In this document: positions 1-7,095 of the stretch, in pieces | How positions within the stretch are numbered: the first letter of the stretch is position 1 | Layout: the number at the start of each line of letters is the position of its first letter | DNA from: Candidatus Gastranaerophilales bacterium | GTDB lineage: Bacteria > Cyanobacteriota > Vampirovibrionia > Gastranaerophilales > CAJFVJ01 | Length of the DNA stretch: 64,000 bases | Direction: 5' to 3' | Assembly: GCA_944323485.1 (NCBI GenBank) | Contig: CALUSR010000003.1 | Location: forward strand, 1-64,000 | The notes under the pieces: model-generated | Seen by the model: only the letters and a program-made list of their open reading frames with translations | The model's database searches: none | Told to the model about the DNA's origin: nothing | Position numbers and translations under genes: made by a program

Positions 1-162
1 TTTTAGGAACCAATTTCGCCACGACTTTGATAATTGAATACTTTGTTTTGTCATGGGTGATTGGCGACTAACCGAAGATATCTGAGGTGTTTTTGTTTTA
101 GGAACCAATTTCGCCACGACTTTGATAATTGAATACTTTGTTTTGTCATGGGTGATTGGCGA
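1..162. repeat. direct repeat of tRNA-Leu leader and tRNA 5' end
   Basis: Positions 1-67 and 96-162 are identical over 67 bases, a period of 95. The left copy begins at the window edge and may extend further. Each copy carries the leader plus the first 13 bases of tRNA-Leu (55-67 and 150-162); only the right copy continues into a full tRNA. Each copy also holds a 13-base stretch (9-21 and 104-116) that is the exact reverse complement of tRNA bases 157-169. Confidence 0.9.
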
Positions 163-231
163 AATTGGTAGACGCACTAGACTTAGGATCTAGCGGGTAC
201 CCCCGTGAGAGTTCGAGTCTCTCATCGCCCA
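150..231 (+). tRNA. tRNA-Leu (anticodon UAG)
   Basis: The 7-bp acceptor stem pairs 150-156 with 224-230 (one G-U), with discriminator A at 231. The anticodon stem is 177-181 with 189-193, and the anticodon TAG at 184-186 reads CUA. A class II long variable arm lies at about 194-208, followed by the T arm with GTTCGAGTC. No CCA is encoded. Confidence 0.95.
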
Positions 232-246
232 TTTTTTATATTTATA

Positions 247-269
247 AGACCGCATTTGCGGTCTTTTTT
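247..269 (+). terminator. rho-independent terminator of tRNA-Leu
   Basis: AGACCGC and GCGGTCT pair around an ATTT loop and are followed by a T run. It sits 15 bases past the tRNA. Confidence 0.85.
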
Positions 270-354
270 GTTGTCGACTCGAATTGGTATTTTGATTTGA
301 AAAAATCAAAATACGAGAACTCCCCCACTGGCTCGTAAGGAGCCATAGCAAAAA

Positions 355-645
355 CTATACTCTGACTCGGTCTATATCTATAACCATATCCTCAGATATA
401 TCTGAGGAATTCTTCAACAATACATAAGCCTTCAGTGCATCTACAGCAGCATGCCCGCCGGGTCTGTCAAAAACGTATTTTCTGACCATTCCGTCTTCAC
501 TGTCTTGTTCCTTAATTGAAGAACTATCAATTCCTTTTATATTATCAACATCAAATTTTCTCTCTGAAATATCGCCTTTATAAATAACTCTTGCCTGTAT
601 TTTTCCTCCTCCGAAGGAAGTGTTGCCTACCGGTAAAATATTCAT
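355..645 (-). CDS. small protein of unknown function with N-terminal SFGG stretch
   Basis: This is a 96-aa protein I do not recognise. The ATG at 645 is preferred over the in-frame ATG at 663 because GGAG lies 8 bases before it. Residues 10-13 read SFGG close to the N terminus, as in several other unknowns here (2319, 9931, 10925, 34123 and 46261 genes). The body has short beta-like stretches and acidic clusters, with no signal peptide or membrane segment. It is divergent from the 921 gene, with the inverted-repeat element 720-876 between them. Confidence 0.7.
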   Translation of the reverse strand: MNILPVGNTSFGGGKIQARVIYKGDISERKFDVDNIKGIDSSSIKEQDSEDGMVRKYVFDRPGGHAAVDALKAYVLLKNSSDISEDMVIDIDRVRV

Positions 646-719
646 AGTTTTTCTCCAGTTCATAATTCTGCCTACAATTTCTTTTTATCACCAAAAAATG
701 TGCAAGGAAAGATAATATA

Positions 720-876
720 AAATGGATTTATATAGCAAATTCATCCAAAAATTTCCAAAACAACGTCATACTGAGCGTTAGCGAAGTATCTAATCAAAAA
801 GGATTCTGAGGGCTAAAGCCCTCAGAATGACGGACTTTTAATAGTATCTGTGGAATTTGCTATATAAGTTCCATTT
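720..876. repeat. MITE-like hairpin element with terminal inverted repeats
   Basis: The outer ends TTATATAGCAAATTC (728-742) and GAATTTGCTATATAA (853-867) are perfect inverted repeats of 15 bp. They extend outward to AAATGGA (720-726) and TCCATTT (870-876). Inside is a GTCAT-CTGAG repeat unit and a perfect 11-bp hairpin at 803-828 (ATTCTGAGGGC, loop TAAA). There is no coding capacity for a transposase. It lies between two divergent genes. Confidence 0.75.
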
Positions 877-904
877 GGCAGGCTTTATGGTATTTTTTAG
901 AATA

Positions 905-913
905 TGCTATACT
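905..913 (+). promoter_or_regulatory. putative extended -10 promoter, possibly leaderless
   Basis: TG at 905-906, one base, then TATACT at 908-913 form an extended -10. The hexamer ends 7 bases before the ATG at 921, so transcription would start at or next to the start codon. No Shine-Dalgarno sequence is visible. Confidence 0.45.
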
Positions 914-920
914 TATTTCC

Positions 921-1544
921 ATGCAAAAGGTTATTTTAATATCAGTTTTAATACTCAACATATTATTGCCGGTTGCTTTTGGTGAGCCACCCCAAACAAT
1001 AATGAAACAGGCAACCATAGAACACTATATTATAAAAAATAATGATAACAACAAATACGGCATTATTGATAAGTCAAATAAAATCATTATCCAACCGGTT
1101 TATGACGAAATTAAAACAGAAGGAGAAACTTCTTATCTTCCCAAAAAGTATTATGAAAAAGTTATTTTTCGCACAAAATTAAACAATAAATACGGATTGG
1201 CTGATACGAACGGAAAAATTTTATACGAACCGCAATTCGACGAAATAAGCCGGCTTGGACATAATAATGTAACCCAAACCAGATATTTAAAAGTTAAAAA
1301 AAATAGCAAATACGCCTTATTTGATATAAAAGAAAAAGAACTCAGCGATTTTATATTTGATGAAATCTCTCTTAATTCAATAGACGAAATTCAAGTTGTC
1401 AAAGACGGAAAAAAATATCTGCTCTATCCTGCAAAAGGAATTTTAAAGGGAGTAGGCATTGTCTTATTTGCTCCTGTTGCTTTGGTTTGCGGACTAATTC
1501 TTGCTCCTTTTGCGCTTATATCCTTATTTTTCTCATCCCCATAA
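921..1544 (+). CDS. WG-repeat-containing envelope protein
   Basis: A 207-aa protein with an N-terminal hydrophobic signal or anchor (about residues 3-21). Three diverged WG/KWG-type repeats follow: NKYGIIDKSNKIIIQPVYDEI-like, NKYGLADTNGKILYEPQFDEI-like and a worn third copy ending FIFDEI. A long hydrophobic C-terminal segment spans about 175-205. WG repeats are thought to form beta-propeller-like or solenoid surfaces; the function here is unknown. The protein is probably exported and held in the membrane by its tail. There is no ribosome binding site, and an extended -10 lies directly upstream. Confidence 0.8.
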   Translation: MQKVILISVLILNILLPVAFGEPPQTIMKQATIEHYIIKNNDNNKYGIIDKSNKIIIQPVYDEIKTEGETSYLPKKYYEKVIFRTKLNNKYGLADTNGKILYEPQFDEISRLGHNNVTQTRYLKVKKNSKYALFDIKEKELSDFIFDEISLNSIDEIQVVKDGKKYLLYPAKGILKGVGIVLFAPVALVCGLILAPFALISLFFSSP

Positions 1545-2318
1545 GAAATGAATTTTATCAACGCATGCTCCTGCTGTCAAAGCTGCAGCTTTTTTAGAGA
1601 GCATTTTCTTCTGTATAACATGCTTTTCTTTCCTTACATTATTTAATTTTATTCAACAAAAAGCACAATGCACAAAGTTCCTCAAATATAGCGCATGCCT
1701 TTTAAGATATTAAGTTTAAAAAACAATTATTTTTGATTTCAAGAAATAAACTAACGATAATACAAAAATTGTTATTGTCTTGTTTTATAAGAAAATTATT
1801 ATTATATATTCTATATATATTTTCTGTTTAAAGCTTTAAAAAAACAAAAATAAAATATAATAAACCGTCATTATAAAATAAAAATGTATCAATTCATATA
1901 TTTTTATGCCTTATTTTTTAATATACTTGAAAATTTTTAATTTTTAAATATAGTTTTTTGATTTTAAAAATTAAAAACAAAATACTATATTTACATTAGG
2001 AAACAGAAGAAATATTAAGAATTATAAAAATCTTTATAAAAATTTTATATCAAAAAAAATAAATACAAATTGCAAAAACTTGTAATATTTTTTCAAAAAA
2101 AATAAAACTTTTTTCTGAACTGATTTAAAATATTATTATTTTTCTTTAAACAATCACACTCTTTTTGAAAGTCATTTTTCCCCGTTCCAAAATTACCTGG
2201 CAATATTCATCCTTGAGGCTTTTTTTTAATAATATTAGTTGGTATATTTATTCTTTGTTGGAATAAAAAATAAACTCAAAAATTCATCTGGCGGAAAAAA
2301 AGGAAATTTAGTCTATCT
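1545..2318. other. long AT-rich intergenic region without a gene
   Basis: No supportable gene lies in these 774 bases. The start holds the palindrome AAAGCTGCAGCTTT (1579-1592) followed by Ts, a weak terminator candidate for the WG gene. The middle is almost pure A/T. It contains a 15-bp inverted repeat, TTTTTAATTTTTAAA at 1934-1948 and its complement at 1963-1977. The end carries the ribosome binding site of the next gene (AAAAGGAAA near 2298). Confidence 0.6.
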
Positions 2319-4043
2319 ATGTTAGGAATTCGGACAAACTACAATCTGGATACAAAAAGTAATGTAAAAAATACTCAGCCTTCTTTCAAAGGTGCTGAGA
2401 TGATTGCAACAAATGCGTTTTCTTACCTGAAAGACAACCCGATGGTAACAACGGCTCTCATTGATACTGTTCTCTGTGACGTACCAAAAGCTGTTCAGGA
2501 TACAAAACAACGTAATCCGTTTGCCGGTATAGAAACAGCTTTCAGAGAATTTTCAGGAACGTTTAACAACTGTTTTCTCCCGGGGATACTCGGTGCCGGA
2601 TTCGGCTTCCTTGCTTCATCAGGCATAAACAAAACCTTTAACGTAAAAGCCAATAAAATCTGGGCTGATACTGATACAATAGATGCCTTCACTGATTTAT
2701 ACAAAAAAAGCAACGGTGACCAGAATGCATTTCTACAAAACGTTCTCTCAAAAGTATCAGCAGGACTTGATTCCTCTCATAAAATCAGCGGAGAACAAGC
2801 TGACAACATAGCTGATGCATTCAAAGGAATAATTGCCAAAACAGGCAATATTTCAAAAAAAGATCATACAACACTGGTAGCACAAATAGGAGAAGCTTTA
2901 GGAGGACACTGCGAAGAAATACGCTTCAACGGAATTGATACAAACGTAGATAACTTCATCAACGACACAATCAATATTTCGCGTGCTTTTGCAAGCGACA
3001 AATTGAAAGTTGTCAAAGACGGAGTCAAACAAATTGACAACACAAAACTCGACTCATTTGCTTCCGGTCTGAAAAATGTTGCAAAGACAAAAACAGCTCT
3101 TGCCTTTGCCGTTACAATTCCGATAGCCGTTGCTACACACTACCTAAACAGGGCTCAAACCAAGAAACGTTCAGGAAAAGACGGAGCACCCATCTACAAA
3201 GACTTTTCAGATAAAGATTACAAAAGAGAGCTTACTCCTCAGGAAAAGAAAAAACTCGGAGCTCAAAAAGTCCTGGCATCAGGCTCTCTTGCAGGGATAG
3301 CCCTTGCTGCAATAGGTCCTAAAAAACTATCTCAATTCGGAAAGACCATGCAATTTAGAAATTTCAGAACAAGCCTTGACCAGTGCAGAGTTGTCAGCAC
3401 AGCTACATTTGCCAGCAGATTTATGGGTGCAGCCGACTCTACCGAACTCGGACAGTCTTTTATAAGAGATGTATCAAGTTTCATGTTCTTCTATGTAACA
3501 GGCGAATTCGTAAGCAAACTTACTGCAAAATCGATGGAAAAACCCGGTTATGACCTTTTCAGACAGGTTATGGACAAACCGCAGGAAAATGACGGCATAA
3601 TGAAAAAACTGGCCTACGTTTTTAGAGGCAATGAGCTGAAAACCCACAGAGAAGTGCTTATCGAAGAAGCTATCAAAGCAGGCAAAAAACTTGATATTAC
3701 GGATAAGGGAGCAATTAACACCAAAAAACTCCTCGAATCTCTCCCGCAAGAAGCGCAAGCTTTTGCAAAAAAACGTCTTGGAGTACTAAACAAAGCACAG
3801 GCTGCAAGCATGGCATTCTCTGCTCTCGCCCTTGGCGTCGCAATCCCTCAGCTTCTTATTAAACTGACTGACATCAACGAAGCAAAAAGAAAAAACAAAA
3901 TGGGTGAACAACAACCTGCTCAACAACCGCAAAAACAGGAAAAAACTTCAACCGTAACTTACAAAAAATTTCTAAACAACGGCAACTTCGGTTCTTCCAG
4001 ACCTCAGGAAGTGTTCAACGCTTTTGTAAAAAATAATCAGTAG
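2319..4043 (+). CDS. 574-aa unknown membrane-associated protein with N-terminal SFKG stretch
   Basis: I do not recognise a family. After a disordered N terminus with SFKG at residues 22-25, there are hydrophobic Gly/Ala-rich segments near residues 86-101, 260-276, 318-334, 383-395 and 494-515. Polar helical stretches rich in Lys, Asp and Asn separate them. The C terminus (about 528-545) is Gln/Pro-rich. The pattern suggests a helical protein that contacts or inserts into membrane. AGGA lies about 14 bases before the ATG, a long spacing. It stands alone after the AT-rich gap and 18 bases before the deaminase gene, so the two may be cotranscribed. Confidence 0.75.
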   Translation: MLGIRTNYNLDTKSNVKNTQPSFKGAEMIATNAFSYLKDNPMVTTALIDTVLCDVPKAVQDTKQRNPFAGIETAFREFSGTFNNCFLPGILGAGFGFLASSGINKTFNVKANKIWADTDTIDAFTDLYKKSNGDQNAFLQNVLSKVSAGLDSSHKISGEQADNIADAFKGIIAKTGNISKKDHTTLVAQIGEALGGHCEEIRFNGIDTNVDNFINDTINISRAFASDKLKVVKDGVKQIDNTKLDSFASGLKNVAKTKTALAFAVTIPIAVATHYLNRAQTKKRSGKDGAPIYKDFSDKDYKRELTPQEKKKLGAQKVLASGSLAGIALAAIGPKKLSQFGKTMQFRNFRTSLDQCRVVSTATFASRFMGAADSTELGQSFIRDVSSFMFFYVTGEFVSKLTAKSMEKPGYDLFRQVMDKPQENDGIMKKLAYVFRGNELKTHREVLIEEAIKAGKKLDITDKGAINTKKLLESLPQEAQAFAKKRLGVLNKAQAASMAFSALALGVAIPQLLIKLTDINEAKRKNKMGEQQPAQQPQKQEKTSTVTYKKFLNNGNFGSSRPQEVFNAFVKNNQ

Positions 4044-4061
4044 TAAATAAAAAGAGGGCTT

Positions 4062-4643
4062 ATGAAAAAAATACTCAAATATATGAGTTTTCATGCTGCG
4101 AAAAAAAATAATATTATAAGCAATACATGCTTTTCTCAAGAAGAACTGAACAACGCCAAAAATATAATACTTGAACTCCAAAGAAAAACAGCACTACAAA
4201 TCGAAAACGGCTACGGACCGTTTCTCGCTGCAATATATGACGATAAAAACAACCTCATAGCAAGCATGCCAAACACCGTTGTCAACGACTGCAATTGCCT
4301 TCACCATGCGGAAATAAACACAATCAACGCAGCACAAAAAGAACTGAACTCATATGACCTCTCGAAATTTAACCTGAGCATTTATATCACAGCGGAACCT
4401 TGCATTATGTGCGCAGGCGCAATCATGTGGTCAGGAATCAAAAAAGTCTTCTACGGCGTAAGCTCTAAAGACGTCGAAGAAATAACAGGCTTCGATGAAG
4501 GATATAAACCTGAATGGATGCAGCAATTCAAAAAAAGAAACATTCTTGTATGCGGAAATATTGAAGAAGAAATCGGGAAAAATGTCCTGAGAAACTATGT
4601 TAAATCAGGAAAAACAATCTACAAACCGGAAAGACTTGCCTGA
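4062..4643 (+). CDS. nucleoside/guanine deaminase-like protein (CDA superfamily)
   Basis: A 193-aa zinc-dependent deaminase of the cytidine deaminase fold. Substrate-loop residues GPF (52-54), zinc/proton-shuttle motif HAE (82-84) and PCxxC (113-117) are all present. The tail with VFYG, a GFDE stretch and the distal segment resembles guanine deaminase (GuaD) more than the tRNA adenosine deaminase TadA. The likely reaction is hydrolytic deamination of guanine or a related base. An extra stretch of about 25 residues precedes the core. AGAGGGC precedes the ATG. Substrate assignment is an inference. Confidence 0.85.
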   Translation: MKKILKYMSFHAAKKNNIISNTCFSQEELNNAKNIILELQRKTALQIENGYGPFLAAIYDDKNNLIASMPNTVVNDCNCLHHAEINTINAAQKELNSYDLSKFNLSIYITAEPCIMCAGAIMWSGIKKVFYGVSSKDVEEITGFDEGYKPEWMQQFKKRNILVCGNIEEEIGKNVLRNYVKSGKTIYKPERLA

Positions 4644-4749
4644 GCATAACTGTCAAAAATCAACATCTATATATTAATTATATTTATATATTTATTTTTT
4701 TACGTGATAAAATAAATCTCATATTCATTTTTTGATATAGAGTCATCAG

Positions 4750-5886
4750 ATGTCACAAAAAAATAAAATAAAAAAAAGAAAATCAGTTGCATTCCCGATG
4801 ATGGGAAATGTTTATATACCTGTTAAAACTATACTGAAAAAACTCGGCGCAAAAGTTGTCCTCCCTCCAGAGAATAACAAAACAACCCTCGACCTCGGTG
4901 TAAAAAACAGTATAGAAGGCATCTGTTTCCCTTATAAACTGAATCTCGGAAACTACATCCAAGCATTAAATTTAGGTGCTGATACTCTCTTGATGTTTCA
5001 GGCACCAGGAACATGCCGTTTTGGAACCTACACAATCACAGCATCCCATGTCCTTGAAAAAATGGGCTACAAATTTGAGATGGTTGTCTTTGATATGTAC
5101 AAAGAACAGATGAAAGAGGTTATCAAAAAATTCTCCTACGTCGCACAAACAAAAAATCCTCTCAAAATAATCAACGCCTTCAGACTTGGTTTCAAAAAAT
5201 TTTATGCGCTCGACAAAATAGAAATAAAACTCTTCAAAACACGCCCCCGTGAACTCAACAGGGGTGACTCCGAAAAAATATACAAAAGAGCCAGAAAACT
5301 CATTGATAAAGCAGAAAATTCAAGAGAATTGAAAAAGGTCATGAAAAAAGTCATGGCTGAATTTGACAGCGTAGAAATTGACAGAGAAAAGGACGTCCCG
5401 ATAGTCTACCTTACAGGCGAATTTTTCGTTCTCCTCGACCCGTTCACAAACATGGATATCGAAAAAACACTCGGAGAACTGGGCATCGAAGTCCAGAGGC
5501 AAATCATGCTCTCTGACTGGTTAGAGCATGTTCTCACCCCTCATCTGTTTTACAAAAAAGAATCCCATAGAGAACGCTCAACCAAGTACGCTGCAGAATT
5601 TATGAAAAGAGCAATCGGCGGAGAATGCATCGAATCAATAGGCGATGCCGTATTTGCGGCAAGACACAACGCCGATGGGCTGATACACCTGAGCCCGTTC
5701 ACCTGTAACCCTGAAATAGTAACTCAGAATATCCTTCCTAAAGTAAGCGAGCATGAAGATATACCCGTTATGTCACTCATACTCGACGAATTCACGGGAC
5801 GTGCAGGTTATATCACAAGAATAGAAGCATTTGCAGACCTAATCAAACGGAAAAAAGCTAAAAAAAAGATGTTAATAAAAGCTTAA
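4750..5886 (+). CDS. acyl-CoA dehydratase activase-related protein (2-hydroxyglutaryl-CoA dehydratase D-like)
   Basis: A 378-aa protein of the CoA-protein-activase family, related to the D component of 2-hydroxyacyl-CoA dehydratases. It begins with the typical FPMMGN...P strand. Cysteines in GICFPYK (about 58-64), GTCRFG (about 87-92) and a C-terminal SPFTCNPE are positioned as in proteins that bind an iron-sulfur cluster. The middle (about 150-210) is a basic helical insert. The activase (ATPase) and dehydratase partners are not in this window, so its role is unknown. It lies 69 bases upstream of a radical SAM gene. The ribosome binding site is weak. Confidence 0.75.
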   Translation: MSQKNKIKKRKSVAFPMMGNVYIPVKTILKKLGAKVVLPPENNKTTLDLGVKNSIEGICFPYKLNLGNYIQALNLGADTLLMFQAPGTCRFGTYTITASHVLEKMGYKFEMVVFDMYKEQMKEVIKKFSYVAQTKNPLKIINAFRLGFKKFYALDKIEIKLFKTRPRELNRGDSEKIYKRARKLIDKAENSRELKKVMKKVMAEFDSVEIDREKDVPIVYLTGEFFVLLDPFTNMDIEKTLGELGIEVQRQIMLSDWLEHVLTPHLFYKKESHRERSTKYAAEFMKRAIGGECIESIGDAVFAARHNADGLIHLSPFTCNPEIVTQNILPKVSEHEDIPVMSLILDEFTGRAGYITRIEAFADLIKRKKAKKKMLIKA

Positions 5887-5955
5887 CAAACTAAATTAAT
5901 AATATTTTGTGTATAGTATCATAGAGGAATACAAAAGAGAGAGGGGCAAAAAACG

Positions 5956-7053
5956 ATGTCATCAACAACTCAAGAAAAAGTAACACCAATCAAAAATTCA
6001 CGAAATAAAATGACTCCCGACAGAATGAGATATTTCGGTCATCTTCTCGGCAGCATGGGAGATATTCTTCACTCAAGATTTTTGACCAAAAGACCGAGAC
6101 CTTTCATTTTCTCTTTGATGGTTACAAGCAAGTGCAACTGCAATTGCGATTTCTGCTTCTGGAAATACCACAAAGACAACGACGATATGACTCTTGCAGA
6201 AATTCAAAGACTTATGAAAGAAGCAAAACAGGAAGGTTATGTCGACAGCATTCTATGGGGTGGTGAACCTCTTTTGAGACAAGATTTTGCTGAAATATGC
6301 AAACAATCGCATGACCTCGGATGGTACACCAAAATGGCAACAAACGGCTATTTTCTCGAGCAAAACCCTGATTTCGGAAAATATACAGATATCGCCTTTG
6401 TTTCACTCGATGCCATAGGCGATAAACACGACGAAATCAGAAAGATGCCAGGCTTATACAACAGAGTCGTAAACGGCATCGAATACCACAAAAAACACTC
6501 ACCCAAAATGAGAATATACATCTGCTGCACTGTATCAGCAGTTAATGACTTCGAACAGCTCAAAGAAGTCGCAAAATTCTGTCAGGACACTGACATCCTG
6601 CTTTATTTCACCGTAAATAAAAGCAATCAGGACTTCCATGAATGGCAGGGTAAAGACTATCTCAAAAAACTTGAACTCGAAACGGATGCGCTTGCTGAAA
6701 CCTTCATCAAAATCAAAGAGCTCAAAAAAGCAGGCTATCCGATTAGAAATTCTGACTACTTCATGGATTACATAATCAATAAACAAAACTACTATGAATG
6801 CCACTGGCCTCAGGTTGCAACAGTAATCTACTCAAACGGCGACCTGCTCAAATGTACTGATAGAAAACCGTTTTTGAATGTCAGAAACAGACCTTTCGGC
6901 GAGGCTCTCAGGTCAAAAGAATTCATAGAAGTGGCAAATGCTTGCAAAGACTGCAAACTGGCCTGTGTAGGAAACTATGCACTTGATGTTTCAGGTCTTT
7001 GGAGATTTGACTGGCCTGCCATCAAATCACTTGCTCAAATCGCAATAACCTAG
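5956..7053 (+). CDS. radical SAM protein with SPASM-like C terminus
   Basis: A 365-aa radical SAM enzyme. The 4Fe-4S motif CxxxCxxC is at residues 60-67 (C60, C64, C67), followed by GGEP of the SAM-binding site. The C-terminal part has a Cys set (ECHWP, LLKCTD, NACKDCKLACVGN) typical of an auxiliary cluster domain. The substrate cannot be read from sequence. GAGAGAGG precedes the ATG. It is followed 42 bases later by the polysaccharide-export gene, so a role in envelope biosynthesis is plausible. A second radical SAM protein of this type lies at 16041-17618. Confidence 0.85.
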   Translation: MSSTTQEKVTPIKNSRNKMTPDRMRYFGHLLGSMGDILHSRFLTKRPRPFIFSLMVTSKCNCNCDFCFWKYHKDNDDMTLAEIQRLMKEAKQEGYVDSILWGGEPLLRQDFAEICKQSHDLGWYTKMATNGYFLEQNPDFGKYTDIAFVSLDAIGDKHDEIRKMPGLYNRVVNGIEYHKKHSPKMRIYICCTVSAVNDFEQLKEVAKFCQDTDILLYFTVNKSNQDFHEWQGKDYLKKLELETDALAETFIKIKELKKAGYPIRNSDYFMDYIINKQNYYECHWPQVATVIYSNGDLLKCTDRKPFLNVRNRPFGEALRSKEFIEVANACKDCKLACVGNYALDVSGLWRFDWPAIKSLAQIAIT

Positions 7054-7095
7054 TGGTACGTATATAACAAATAAAATAATAATCGAGAGAGGACA

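Noticed and set aside
1-67. Second full tRNA-Leu gene in the left repeat copy
   Set aside because: Only the first 13 bases of the tRNA are present; the sequence diverges before the anticodon.
156-338. Short open frame across tRNA-Leu and its terminator
   Set aside because: It overlaps the tRNA and the hairpin; both RNA features are certain.
1545-2318. AT-rich gap as a replication origin
   Set aside because: No cluster of DnaA boxes and no dnaA, dnaN or gyrase gene is nearby. A lone TATCCACAG near 49201 is also not enough.
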